This document shows, piece after piece, positions 1-8,938 of a stretch of DNA of 64,000 nucleotides (position 1 is its first letter; each line of letters opens with the position of its first letter). The stretch comes from Corallibacter vietnamensis (GTDB taxonomy: Bacteria > Bacteroidota > Bacteroidia > Flavobacteriales > Flavobacteriaceae). The translations under genes were made by a program, and so were the position numbers. The notes beneath the pieces were generated by a model that was not told the origin of the DNA, searched no databases, and saw only the letters and a list, made by a program, of their open reading frames with translations. The DNA lies in contig NZ_BAABBI010000002.1 of the NCBI RefSeq assembly GCF_039537875.1, positions 310,001 to 374,000 on the forward strand. Reading direction: 5' to 3'.

Positions 1-2
1 TT

Positions 3-1235
3 ATGCAAAAAAGATTACTTATTATTGGGGTTGTTTGGCCTGAACCTAAAAGTTCTGCAGCTGGAAGTCGTATGATGCAATTGATAGTGTTATTTCTATC
101 ACAACATTATAAAATTACTTTTGCCACAGCTACGTCAAAAACTGATAACGCTTATGACTTAAAATCTTTAGGAATAAACGAAGTAACTATACAACTTAAC
201 AGTTCTAGTTTTGATGATTTTATAAGCGAGTTACAACCAGATATTGTTTTATTTGATAGATTTTTAGCTGAAGAACAGTTTGGTTGGCGTGTTTCTGAAA
301 TTTGCCCTAAAGCATTACGAATATTAGATACCGAAGATTTACACGGTCTACGAAAGGGCAGAGCACAAGCTTTAAAAGCTCAAGACACTTTTGATAAAAC
401 TTATTTGTTTAATGATACCTCAAAACGTGAAATAGCAAGCATATACCGTTGTGATATAAGCTTGATAATTTCTGAAGCAGAAATGCAAATCCTAAAAAAA
501 GACTTTAAAGTTGATGAGAGTTTGTTGCATTACTTACCTTTTATGTTGAATGAAGTAACATTAATAGCTGCTAAAAAGCTTCCTTTATTTGAAAAGCGTC
601 AACATTTTATAACGATTGGTAATTTTTTGCATGAGCCCAACTACAAAGCGGTTTTATATCTAAAACAAACCGTTTGGCCATTAATAAAAAAGCAATTACC
701 TAAAGCCCAACTACATATTTATGGTGCTTATGCTAGTCAAAAAGTAAATCAATTGCATAATGAAAAAGAAGGTTTTTTAATACAAGGGTTTGCTGATGAT
801 GTAAACCAAGTTATGCAAATGTCTAAAATATGTTTGGCACCATTACAGTTTGGTGCGGGATTAAAAGGAAAACTTGTAGACGCTATGCAAAATGGAACGC
901 CTTGTATAATGAGTACTATTGCTGCCGAAGGTATGTTTGGAGAATTAAAACCTAATGGCTTTATAGCAGATGATCCTCAAGAATTTGCTAATAAATCAGT
1001 GCAGTTATATCAGGATGAAGTATTGTGGGTAGAAAAACAACAACAAGGCTTTAAAGTAATAAACAAACGTTTTGATAAAGAACTTCATGAGAAAGCGTTT
1101 GTTGAAGTTGTAGAGAAATTGATACAAACATTAGATACGCATAGAATGAATAATTTCATCGGACAAATGTTGCAGCATCAAACCATGCAAAGTACCAAGT
1201 ATATGAGTAAATGGATAGAAGCGAAGAATAAGTAG
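3..1235 (+). CDS. glycosyltransferase, GT4-like
   Basis: This 410-aa protein is probably a cytoplasmic glycosyltransferase that moves a sugar from a nucleotide donor onto a glycan or lipid carrier. The N-terminal half is Rossmann-like (LLIIGVVWPEP start, residues 1-170). The C-terminal half carries the GT-B donor-site pattern seen in Glyco_trans_1 proteins: FLHEPNYKAV near residue 210, then LAPLQFGAGLKGKLVDAM and a following NGTPCIMS segment near residues 275-305. The start lies two bases inside the window edge, so an upstream start or operon partner cannot be excluded, but MQKRLLIIG looks like a genuine N-terminus. It converges on the next gene with one base between stop codons. Donor and acceptor cannot be read from the sequence. 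Confidence 0.8.
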   Translation: MQKRLLIIGVVWPEPKSSAAGSRMMQLIVLFLSQHYKITFATATSKTDNAYDLKSLGINEVTIQLNSSSFDDFISELQPDIVLFDRFLAEEQFGWRVSEICPKALRILDTEDLHGLRKGRAQALKAQDTFDKTYLFNDTSKREIASIYRCDISLIISEAEMQILKKDFKVDESLLHYLPFMLNEVTLIAAKKLPLFEKRQHFITIGNFLHEPNYKAVLYLKQTVWPLIKKQLPKAQLHIYGAYASQKVNQLHNEKEGFLIQGFADDVNQVMQMSKICLAPLQFGAGLKGKLVDAMQNGTPCIMSTIAAEGMFGELKPNGFIADDPQEFANKSVQLYQDEVLWVEKQQQGFKVINKRFDKELHEKAFVEVVEKLIQTLDTHRMNNFIGQMLQHQTMQSTKYMSKWIEAKNK

Positions 1236-1236
1236 T

Positions 1237-2889
1237 TTACATTCGTTTATAAGCCGCATCAAAAACGAACATATCATCTATTTGATGTAAATGATGTATG
1301 CGTTCTAAACCTTTTCTAAAGTTAGATTCTACTGTAATTATTGTTTCCTCTTTGTAATCGTTTATTGTGAGTGTTTTTATCTCGTTAATATTTAATGCTC
1401 TACCATAAATACCGTGCGTGTTACTTTGTGATGGTCTATAAACTTTACCGTTGTTTGTAAATGTAGTTCCAGCATTTCTAGCAACACGTGCATCAATAAT
1501 TACAGGATTCAATCTGTGACTTTCTATTTTGTTTAATTCAGGAGAATCAATTTTGTAAATATAAAGTTCAGAATCGGCTTCACTTTCTGGAGCAGTTTGC
1601 TTGTTTAAAAACAACCACATTTGACTTGAAGTATCAGTGTGAAAGAAAGCATCTACAATGCGTTCGCCTTCAAAAGCAGTTTTGTGTAATTCCCATTTGT
1701 GAGGAAATTCAATGCATTTAAAAATCTCTAAACGTTTATTTTCGCTTGTTTCAGGCATCATAAATAATTCATTATTGTACTCAAAAACATAAGGAAACGA
1801 TAAGTGATAATCTAAATCTAAAACATCAACAACATTGGTAATGACTTTATTTTCTACTTTTCCACACGATATTTTACCCAATTTGGTTTTGTATGAATAG
1901 TTTTCAAAAAACACATAGGTTGTATCGTTATGTTTATAGAAAAATGGATCTGCCCAAAATTCTCCTTTAGGCAATTTTACTGGTTTTATTCTAAAAAGCG
2001 TGCTGTGCATAAATTGACCTTTGCCAATAAATAAGGTCCAACAGCAAATACGTTTACCAAATTTTTCAGACACTCTTTGTAAAACTTTTTTCAAAAACGT
2101 ACTGTAAAAATGCCAAATATACTTTAGAGCAATTAGTGGTTTGGGAGCAACATATAGCTCATTGTAATACACCAATGATTTCGTAGGATTATATGTGCCT
2201 TGTTTAAGAAGTCTCAAGTTTTTAAGAAGTAAATTAACCGAGTTTTCGGTAAGCATCATATTGGTTTTAGCAAAAGCCCAATGTTTACTGTAATATGCTT
2301 TATCAATAACAAGACCGCCATCAAGTTCAGGCGTTAGTTGCTGAAGCGTAACACCAACCACAGGCTGTTTTAATACGATTTCCCAAAATCCAGCAGGACC
2401 GCCTCTGTTTATAGCATTATCACCATGATGAAATGACCAAATGCCATAAGTTGCTGCATTTAGTATATCTCCTCTTATAATATTAAATTCAAATCGGAGT
2501 ATGACATCTAGGTTATAAGCTTTTACTTTAGAAGCTTCGTCGTCGCTAAAAATATCTAGAAAGCCTTTTCTTTTTGGAAATAAATCTATTGTTTCAATTT
2601 GCTCTAAATAGGAAGTGATTTCAGGCTTATTGACAGATGTTGGTCTCTTGTAAAAAAAAGTTTGTTCAATATTCATCTGCGTATAAAACAAAAATTTACC
2701 AAAAAGGTTTTTACGTTTTAGCAAATTTGAAATTTTAGAAATTTTAGACTCCGAAACATCTTGCTGATGCCTGCCATCTTTCATTAATACAACAATCTCA
2801 AAATCTGGGTTGTTTTTAAGATGTTCAATAATTCGTAATTCCCAGTTAAAAAGGCTATTAGTGTCTCTGGTTAAAATTCCTATACGCAT
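1237..2889 (-). CDS. formyltransferase-like / GINT1-N-like fusion protein
   Basis: This 550-aa protein has two parts. Residues about 1-230 resemble the formyl_trans_N fold: MRIGILTR start, then FHHGDNAINRGGPAGFWEI with a following HGD/GGxP pattern and a GGLVIDKAYY strand, as in Fmt- or ArnA-type N-formyltransferases. Residues about 290-550 resemble the beta-propeller-like domain named after plant glucosamine inositolphosphorylceramide transferase 1: FWADPFFYKHNDTTYVFFE, then FPYVFEYNNELFMMPET and RNAGTTF. The adjacent glycosyltransferase suggests sugar or glycoconjugate modification, which is inference. No signal peptide is visible. The exact reaction is unknown; the two-domain organisation is read from motifs only. 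Confidence 0.6.
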   Translation of the reverse strand: MRIGILTRDTNSLFNWELRIIEHLKNNPDFEIVVLMKDGRHQQDVSESKISKISNLLKRKNLFGKFLFYTQMNIEQTFFYKRPTSVNKPEITSYLEQIETIDLFPKRKGFLDIFSDDEASKVKAYNLDVILRFEFNIIRGDILNAATYGIWSFHHGDNAINRGGPAGFWEIVLKQPVVGVTLQQLTPELDGGLVIDKAYYSKHWAFAKTNMMLTENSVNLLLKNLRLLKQGTYNPTKSLVYYNELYVAPKPLIALKYIWHFYSTFLKKVLQRVSEKFGKRICCWTLFIGKGQFMHSTLFRIKPVKLPKGEFWADPFFYKHNDTTYVFFENYSYKTKLGKISCGKVENKVITNVVDVLDLDYHLSFPYVFEYNNELFMMPETSENKRLEIFKCIEFPHKWELHKTAFEGERIVDAFFHTDTSSQMWLFLNKQTAPESEADSELYIYKIDSPELNKIESHRLNPVIIDARVARNAGTTFTNNGKVYRPSQSNTHGIYGRALNINEIKTLTINDYKEETIITVESNFRKGLERIHHLHQIDDMFVFDAAYKRM

Positions 2890-3080
2890 TGTCTGTTTTT
2901 TAGAAACGATACTAAAATATTCATTTAAAAGGTAACAAGGTTTAAGAATAAGTTGAACGGTCGTTTTTTTAGATGTTATTACAAATCAGATTTAAATCCT
3001 TTTTATCAATTTGATTAATAGGAAATAAACCATCAAATATGTACCTTTAAAAAGATTCAATTTAACTGTAAATTATCTAT

Positions 3081-4646
3081 ATGAAAATCAATGTTTATAA
3101 ACTCGTTTACGCTACTTTTTTTATAAGTCTATTATCTTATTCCTCTTTTGCTCAAGTTAGTTCACAACAAATAGATTCTATTGTAAATTATGCTATGAGT
3201 AAATTTAATGTTGCTGGTTGTGCTGTTGCAGTAGTAATAGATGGTGAAATTTTACATGAAAAAGGTTATGGTGTAAAGTCAATAAAAACGAATGAACCTG
3301 TTGATGAGCATACCAATTTTGCAATAGCATCAAACAGTAAGGCTTTTACAACAGCTGCTTTAGCTATGCTGGTAGAAGAAGGAAAATTATCTTGGGAAGA
3401 TAAAGTGAAAACTCACATTCCAGAGTTCACAATGTATGATGATTATGTAGAAGAAAATTTCAACATCGTAGATTTAGTAACACATAGAAGTGGTTTAGGT
3501 TTAGGCGCTGGAGATTTAATGTTTTTTCCGCAAGGTTCAGATTTTACAATAGGTGATTTACTGTCTAGTTTTCAGCATTTAAAGCAAACATCAGCATTTC
3601 GAACAAAATGGGATTATGATAACTTACTTTATTTAGTGGCAGGCGAACTCATAGCGCGTTTAAGTGGTATGACATGGGAAGCTTATGTTGAATCTAAAAT
3701 ATTTAAACCTTTAGGTATGGATTATTCTTTTGCTTCTTTTTCTAGAATAAAAGATATGGATAATTTATCAGCTTCTCACTCTAACGAAACAGGCGAAATA
3801 AAAGTGATTCCAACATTTGAAGAAATGATTAATGGTGCCGCAGGTGGTATTTTTTCTAACGTAAATGATATGAGTACTTGGATGCTTTTACAGCTTAACC
3901 AAGGAAAATATGGCGATGGCTTAAAAAAAGAACTTTTTACAAAAGTAAATCACAATAAAATGTGGACTATTCAAACCGTTATGCCAACAACAAGTAATCC
4001 ACGTTATAACACACATTTTTCTGGATATGGTTTAGGTTGGTTTTTGTCTGATATAAAAGGAAATATGCTTGTTGAGCATACAGGTGGCTTACCAGGAATG
4101 CTTTCAAGAGTATTAATGATTCCTGATTTAGATTTAGGTATTGTTGTGCTTACCAATACTAGTAATGATGGCGCAGGATTGTTTTCTTCTGTAACGCAAA
4201 CCATCATGGATATGTATTTAGAATTAGAAGATTTTAAATGGATAGATAAATATGCTGCTTATTTGGCTTCACAACAAAGTGGGGCAGATGCCGTTGTAGA
4301 CAAAGTTTGGGAAACCGTAGCAAATAATAATCAAGATGCGGTAAAGAAAGATAAATATTTAGGCGTTTATGAAGATGTTTGGTTTGGAAAAATAGAAGTG
4401 TTTATGAAAGACAAACAACTTTGGATAAAATCACATAGATCGCCGCTCCTTAACGGACCTTTACAATATTATAAAGATGAAACATTTGCTATAAAATGGG
4501 AATATCAAGATATGAATGCCGATGCTTTTGCAATGTTTACATTAGGTGAACATGGAAAAGCCAATGGTTTTACTATGAAAGGTATTTCGCCAAATATTGA
4601 TTTTAGTTTTGACTTTCAAGATTTAAATCTAAAACGCGTAGATTAA
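3081..4646 (+). CDS. serine hydrolase, class C beta-lactamase-like, with C-terminal DUF3471-like domain
   Basis: This is a 521-aa exported serine hydrolase of the beta-lactamase/penicillin-binding-protein family. A signal peptide ends near SSFAQ (residue 25). The nucleophile motif SNSK is at residues 84-87, the second motif YDN at about 179-181, and the third motif appears as HTGG at about 333, the HxG form usual in esterase and peptidase members rather than the KTG of true beta-lactamases. The last 100 residues (YLGVYEDVWFGKIEVF onward) match the DUF3471-type domain that often follows. It probably acts in the periplasm or at the outer surface on peptides or esters. The gene is monocistronic and runs tail to tail into the sirtuin gene with no space. 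Confidence 0.85.
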   Translation: MKINVYKLVYATFFISLLSYSSFAQVSSQQIDSIVNYAMSKFNVAGCAVAVVIDGEILHEKGYGVKSIKTNEPVDEHTNFAIASNSKAFTTAALAMLVEEGKLSWEDKVKTHIPEFTMYDDYVEENFNIVDLVTHRSGLGLGAGDLMFFPQGSDFTIGDLLSSFQHLKQTSAFRTKWDYDNLLYLVAGELIARLSGMTWEAYVESKIFKPLGMDYSFASFSRIKDMDNLSASHSNETGEIKVIPTFEEMINGAAGGIFSNVNDMSTWMLLQLNQGKYGDGLKKELFTKVNHNKMWTIQTVMPTTSNPRYNTHFSGYGLGWFLSDIKGNMLVEHTGGLPGMLSRVLMIPDLDLGIVVLTNTSNDGAGLFSSVTQTIMDMYLELEDFKWIDKYAAYLASQQSGADAVVDKVWETVANNNQDAVKKDKYLGVYEDVWFGKIEVFMKDKQLWIKSHRSPLLNGPLQYYKDETFAIKWEYQDMNADAFAMFTLGEHGKANGFTMKGISPNIDFSFDFQDLNLKRVD

Positions 4647-5321
4647 TTATAAAAACGTATCAATAACCTTTTTAACACCAATAGTAGCTGTTTCAGGAAC
4701 AACAACAATGTTTTTATTACTGCTCATAGCTGGTTTAGGATCTATAAAATATGTTGGTGTGTTTTCTGGTACATAATGCATTAAGCTAGCTGCAGGATAT
4801 ACTTGCATACTAGTTCCTATAATCATTAAAATATCAGCAGTTTCACAAATATCTATGGCCTTTTCTATCATAGGAACTGCTTCACCAAACCAAACGATGT
4901 GCGGGCGCATTTGGTAGCCTTGTTTGCAAACATCACCAAGAACTAAATCTGTTTTCCAGTTCGTAATATCGTGTTCGTTGTATGTGCTTCTGGCTTTTAA
5001 TAATTCGCCATGTAAATGTACAATGTTAGTGCTTTCTGCACGCTCATGTAAATCATCAACATTTTGGGTTATAATAGTGACTTTGTATTGCTGTTCAAGT
5101 TTTGCTAAATCTATATGAGCTTGGTTGGGTGTTACCTCAAAAAGTTGTCTGCGGCGTTGATTATAAAAATCTAAAACCAATTCAGGATTTTTAGAAAATC
5201 CTTGTGGTGATGCTACTTCCATAACATCATGACCTTCCCATAAACCATCCGCATCACGAAATGTCTTAATGCCGCTTTCAGCACTCATTCCTGCGCCTGT
5301 TAATACAACTATATGCTTCAT
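4647..5321 (-). CDS. cobB: NAD-dependent protein deacylase, sirtuin (CobB type)
   Basis: This is a 224-aa Sir2-family enzyme that removes acyl groups from lysines using NAD. Visible motifs are GAGMSAESG (9-17), the FRD triad (21-23), TQNVDD (85-90) and the catalytic His in HLHGE (H104). Y53 and R56 sit in FYNQRRRQL, the Tyr/Arg pair that in CobB and SIRT5 binds succinyl and malonyl lysine, so acidic deacylation is likely. Between the catalytic His and RPHIVWFGE only one cysteine remains; the usual four-cysteine zinc knuckle is missing. The length is slightly short for the family, as expected from that loss. It is divergent from trmH, 37 bp away. Confidence 0.92.
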   Translation of the reverse strand: MKHIVVLTGAGMSAESGIKTFRDADGLWEGHDVMEVASPQGFSKNPELVLDFYNQRRRQLFEVTPNQAHIDLAKLEQQYKVTIITQNVDDLHERAESTNIVHLHGELLKARSTYNEHDITNWKTDLVLGDVCKQGYQMRPHIVWFGEAVPMIEKAIDICETADILMIIGTSMQVYPAASLMHYVPENTPTYFIDPKPAMSSNKNIVVVPETATIGVKKVIDTFL

Positions 5322-5346
5322 AGTACGAAATTACTATTTTTAAATT

Positions 5347-5354
5347 TATATTTG
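5347..5354 (+). promoter_or_regulatory. -7 promoter element TATATTTG before trmH
   Basis: This is a perfect match to the Bacteroidota -7 box TAnnTTTG. Its last base is only four bases before the trmH ATG at 5359, so if used the mRNA would be leaderless or nearly so. No clear -33 TTTG is visible. Confidence 0.5.
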
Positions 5355-5358
5355 AAGC

Positions 5359-6015
5359 ATGATAGATTTGAAACTTTTAGAACATTTAGAAACCTACCTT
5401 ACAGATAATAGAAGAACACGCTTTAATAAGGTTCTGTCTCAACGTACAAAACATTTTACTGTTGCTACTGAAGATGTGTATCAATTACATAATACAAGCG
5501 CTGTAATACGCAGTTGTGATGTTTTTGGAATTCAAGAAGTAAATATTGTTGAGGAGCAAAACACAAAAAAAATTGACCGTGAAATAGCAATGGGAGCTCA
5601 AAAATGGGTTGATTTAAACAGATATCATTCTGTAAAGGATTGCATACATGATTTAAAACAAAAAGGCTATCAAATTGTAGCCACTACGCCGCATACTAAT
5701 GATTGTGTGTTGCATGAATTTGATGTTACTAAAAAATCATGTTTTTTCTTTGGAAGAGAGACAGAAGGTTTATCTCAAGAAGTTTTAGATGCAGCTGACT
5801 GTTATTTAAAAATTCCTATGTCAGGATTTACTGAAAGTTTAAATATATCAGTGTCTGCGGCTATTATTTTACAGCATGTAACTACAAAATTAAAGCAGAC
5901 AACTATTGACTGGCAATTAACAGATGAAGAACGTTTAGCTAAACAACTAGATTGGATAAAGAATACGATAAAAAGCTACGATGAAATTGTAGATAGATTT
6001 TACAAAACGAAATAA
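5359..6015 (+). CDS. trmH: tRNA (guanosine-2'-O-)-methyltransferase TrmH
   Basis: This is a 218-aa SPOUT-family methyltransferase that probably 2'-O-methylates G18 in tRNA D-loops. It shows the family's signature motifs: an early Asn/Arg region (HNTSAVIRSCDVFGI, about 44-58), motif 2 GRETEGLSQEVLDAAD (about 133-150) and motif 3 IPMSGFTESLNISVSAA (about 154-170), which together form the knotted SAM site. Its length and the C-terminal TrmH-specific helix region (TDEERLAKQLDW onward) favour TrmH over the larger RlmB. A strong terminator follows directly. Confidence 0.88.
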   Translation: MIDLKLLEHLETYLTDNRRTRFNKVLSQRTKHFTVATEDVYQLHNTSAVIRSCDVFGIQEVNIVEEQNTKKIDREIAMGAQKWVDLNRYHSVKDCIHDLKQKGYQIVATTPHTNDCVLHEFDVTKKSCFFFGRETEGLSQEVLDAADCYLKIPMSGFTESLNISVSAAIILQHVTTKLKQTTIDWQLTDEERLAKQLDWIKNTIKSYDEIVDRFYKTK

Positions 6016-6024
6016 GTATAAAAC

Positions 6025-6058
6025 TAAAAAAAGCGAAAGATAAACTTTCGCTTTTTTT
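6025..6058. terminator. bidirectional intrinsic terminator
   Basis: The stem AAGCGAAAG/CTTTCGCTT has a short loop and is flanked by an A-run on the left and a T-run on the right, so it can end trmH on the + strand and the convergent 6060-6842 gene on the - strand. Confidence 0.85.
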
Positions 6059-6059
6059 A

Positions 6060-6842
6060 TTATAATCTTCCTGAACGTCTACTTCGGCTCAATACTTTAT
6101 ACTCTTCATAGCATTCACTTATAGCATCAAGTATCTGTAAATCGTTAGCGGTTTTTATAAATCCTTTAGAGTAGTTACATTGCCTAACTATTTCGTCTAA
6201 ATCTACACGCTCTACTTGTAATAAAGCTGTAAGCATCTCTCTATCAAAACGATTAGCTAAAATATTTCTAATTTCATCATCTTGCTTCATTTTCTTGAGC
6301 TTACGCATTTCGTTAGGCTGTTTTCCAAACATACTATGTAAAAAATCTGCTGGGTTAAAAACAGCACCTAACACTTTTGTAATAGCATTTGATGATTTTC
6401 CAGCTTCATAGCCTGTAGAAGGTAATCCCGAAATGCTGTAACGATAATTATTGTTGATAGGCACTTGTTTGATGTCTACTTCAAGATATCCTGTAAGTTT
6501 AAACTCATTAACAACAACTTCTTCTAGAGCTAATGCCAACTCTGTTAATTCTATAGTAGATTCTCCGTATTTTATCCAGTCATTAGTAACTCTTACTCTT
6601 ATAGATTTAAATCCTAAATAAGAGAAATGTAACGTATCATTTACTTTAGCAGATAGCTCAAATTTTCCTCTAGAATTTGTTGCGGTACCTTTTACTTGAT
6701 TTAGGTTTACAATATTAACGCTTTCCATAGGAACGCCGCCAGATGCATTTACAACAACACCTTGAACAGTTGTGTCGTCATCTTGGCTATATGTTACTAC
6801 GGTTGCAAAAATAAAAGTAAAAAGGAGCAATAATTTTTTCAT
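6060..6842 (-). CDS. secreted protein with carboxypeptidase-regulatory-like domain
   Basis: This 260-aa protein has a signal peptide (MKKLLLLFTFIFATVVTYSQ) followed at residues about 22-110 by a CarboxypepD_reg-like beta-sandwich: GVVVNASGGVPMESVNIVN, then KGTATNSRGKFELSA and LHFSYLGFKSIRV. This is the same module that begins SusC/TonB-dependent transporters, but no barrel follows. The rest is helical, charged and not recognised. The reading frame is open upstream to 6878, but the methionine at 6842 directly precedes the signal peptide and is the better start. It is probably periplasmic or attached to the outer membrane; its function is unknown. Confidence 0.75.
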   Translation of the reverse strand: MKKLLLLFTFIFATVVTYSQDDDTTVQGVVVNASGGVPMESVNIVNLNQVKGTATNSRGKFELSAKVNDTLHFSYLGFKSIRVRVTNDWIKYGESTIELTELALALEEVVVNEFKLTGYLEVDIKQVPINNNYRYSISGLPSTGYEAGKSSNAITKVLGAVFNPADFLHSMFGKQPNEMRKLKKMKQDDEIRNILANRFDREMLTALLQVERVDLDEIVRQCNYSKGFIKTANDLQILDAISECYEEYKVLSRSRRSGRL

Positions 6843-6931
6843 CAAGCTTAAGGATTGAAAAGTAAAAGTAGTAAACAAACTACGAACTCTTTAATCTATT
6901 AAAGAATTTGACTTAAAATTAACAAAAAAAA

Positions 6932-8725
6932 TTATCTTCTAGAGCGTCTTGGTCTTGAAGCTCCAAAATTACTTCCTGATGATTCAGAGCGTTTAGACTT
7001 TGATGAACTATCAGAACGTCTTTTGTTGCCTTTGCTAGAGCGTCTGTCATTTCTTGGTTTGTCGTTACGTTTGCGGTTTCCGCCACCACCATCACGACGT
7101 CTTTTACGACGACTTGTTCCACGACCTTTATCTTCAGAAATTTCAACATTTACAAATCGACCATTATGCTTAAAGTCTGTGAAAAAAGCCAATACTTTTT
7201 CTTGTAAACCTTTCTCGGTATTAAAAAACGAGAAACTATCTTTTACATCAACTTTAAAAACATCATCACGACCTAATTCTAAAATCTCTTTTAAGAAATC
7301 TTTTAAACTCATCCAGTCGTAACCATCTTTTTTACCAACGTTTATAAAATAACGTGTTGAGTTACCGTCATTACTGCTATCGCGTTCGCTACTTTTTTGA
7401 GCTGAAACATTAAGATCACTTGCTTTTTGGTAATAGTTAAAGAATCGAGTAAACTCTACCGAAAAGAATTTTTTAATCAATTCGTCTTTTGTAGTATCTT
7501 CAAATAATTCATTAATATTATCTAAATACTTATCAATCTCGTGATTAATTTCAGTGTTGTGAACTTTATTGGCAAGTGACATGAGTTGCACTTCACATAT
7601 TTCCATACCGCTAGGTATGTCTTTTTTCTCAAAGTTCTTTTTTATAATACGCTCAATGCTTTTTATTTTACGTAATTCACTTTTAGAAACAATAACCATA
7701 GAAACTCCTGTTTTACCAGCACGTCCTGTACGTCCGCTTCGGTGTGTGTAGGTTTCTGTTTCGTCAGGTAATTGGTAGTTTATAACGTGAGTAATATCAT
7801 CAACATCAATACCACGTGCAGCAACATCAGTAGCTACAAGCATTTGTATTTGCTTGTTTCTAAATGACTTCATAACTAAATCACGTTGATTTTGGCTTAA
7901 ATCACCATGTAAAGCACCAGCACTATAACCATCTTCAATAAGTTTTTCAGCGACTTTTTGAGTATCACGTTTGGTTCTACAAAAAACAACAGAGAAAATA
8001 TCTGGGTTGGTATCAGCAAGGCGTTTTAATGCTTGGTAGCGGTCTCTAGAATTTACTAAATAATACTCATGAGAAACTTGGTCACTACCAACGTTTTTAC
8101 TTCCTACTGTTATTTCAATAGGATTGTGCATGAATTTTTTTGCAATGGTTGCTACTTCCTTGGGCATAGTAGCAGAAAAAAGCCAAGTGCTTTTATCTTG
8201 TGGTGTATGTGATAATATATCTGTGATATCCTCATAAAATCCCATGTTTAGCATTTCATCAGCTTCATCTAAAACAGAATACTCAATTTTTGAAATGTCA
8301 ACCATGTTACGGCTTATCATATCTTTCATACGACCAGGCGTTGCTACAATAATTTGCGCGCCTTTTTTTACCTCTCTTGCTTGTTCTGAAATACTTGCAC
8401 CACCATAAATAGCAACAACATTTAATCCTTTACAGTATTTACCATAAAGTTTTAATTCGTTAGCTATTTGTAGGCAAAGTTCTCGCGTAGGAGAAAGGAT
8501 TAGACCTTGAGTTGTTCTGCTATCTACATTAATTTTTTGTAACATAGGAAAACCAAAAGCAGCTGTTTTACCAGTTCCTGTTTGCGCTAGAGCCACTAAA
8601 TCGTCTTCTTGTTGTAGTAAAATAGGGATTGCTTGTGCTTGTACATCACTTGGGGTTTCAAATCCCATGTCGTTAATAGCATGCAATAGGTCGTCATTAA
8701 GACCTAAATCTTGAAATGTGTTCAT
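6932..8725 (-). CDS. DEAD-box RNA helicase, DbpA/DeaD type
   Basis: This is a 597-aa ATP-dependent RNA helicase. It has the Q motif (FETPSDVQAQAIP), Walker A AQTGTGKTAA, DEAD at motif II (VLDEADEML), SAT (motif III) and HRSGRTGRAGKTG (motif VI). Residues about 440-530 (RYFINVGKKDGYDWMSLKDF onward) match the DbpA RNA-binding domain, which recognises 23S rRNA hairpin 92 in DbpA. The tail (about 535-597) is rich in Arg, Lys, Ser and Gly and probably binds RNA nonspecifically. It probably acts in ribosome assembly or cold adaptation. The mRNA has a long structured 5' leader. Confidence 0.92.
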   Translation of the reverse strand: MNTFQDLGLNDDLLHAINDMGFETPSDVQAQAIPILLQQEDDLVALAQTGTGKTAAFGFPMLQKINVDSRTTQGLILSPTRELCLQIANELKLYGKYCKGLNVVAIYGGASISEQAREVKKGAQIIVATPGRMKDMISRNMVDISKIEYSVLDEADEMLNMGFYEDITDILSHTPQDKSTWLFSATMPKEVATIAKKFMHNPIEITVGSKNVGSDQVSHEYYLVNSRDRYQALKRLADTNPDIFSVVFCRTKRDTQKVAEKLIEDGYSAGALHGDLSQNQRDLVMKSFRNKQIQMLVATDVAARGIDVDDITHVINYQLPDETETYTHRSGRTGRAGKTGVSMVIVSKSELRKIKSIERIIKKNFEKKDIPSGMEICEVQLMSLANKVHNTEINHEIDKYLDNINELFEDTTKDELIKKFFSVEFTRFFNYYQKASDLNVSAQKSSERDSSNDGNSTRYFINVGKKDGYDWMSLKDFLKEILELGRDDVFKVDVKDSFSFFNTEKGLQEKVLAFFTDFKHNGRFVNVEISEDKGRGTSRRKRRRDGGGGNRKRNDKPRNDRRSSKGNKRRSDSSSKSKRSESSGSNFGASRPRRSRR

Positions 8726-8758
8726 TCGTTTTATGTAAGTATTCGATTATATTATGTA

Positions 8759-8851
8759 GTGTTACATAAGAAGCGAATCGACATACTTAACCTGAAACTT
8801 CTTGGTAACACATCCTCACCTTGAGGAATTTACAACGCACTATTTTGCGTT
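8759..8851 (-). ncRNA. structured 5' leader of the DEAD-box helicase mRNA
   Basis: Between the TATCTTTG promoter box and the helicase ATG the transcript can form three helices. From 5' to 3' on the - strand these are AACGCA/TGCGTT (8834-8851), CCTCA/TGAGG (8814-8826), and a long two-part stem pairing GTGTTAC (8811-8805) with GTAACAC (8765-8759) and AAGAAG (8803-8798) with CTTCTT (8773-8768). The structure fills most of the untranslated region. A cis-regulatory role (cold, autoregulation) is inference. Confidence 0.55.
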
Positions 8852-8859
8852 TCAAGCTG

Positions 8860-8867
8860 CAAAGATA
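8860..8867 (-). promoter_or_regulatory. -7 promoter element TATCTTTG of the helicase gene
   Basis: This is a perfect TAnnTTTG match on the - strand. It places the start of transcription near 8853 and gives an untranslated region of about 125-130 nt. No convincing -33 TTTG is visible. Confidence 0.6.
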
Positions 8868-8938
8868 CACTTTTATTTGGGAAGTGATTTTTTTTGCTTA
8901 AAAAAGCTAATAAGTTGATTTTTTTATAAATAAAAATT

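Noticed and set aside
6919..7149. 76-aa frame on the - strand inside the helicase tail
   Set aside because: It overlaps the Arg/Ser/Gly-rich helicase C-terminus in another frame, and its composition follows the repetitive codons.
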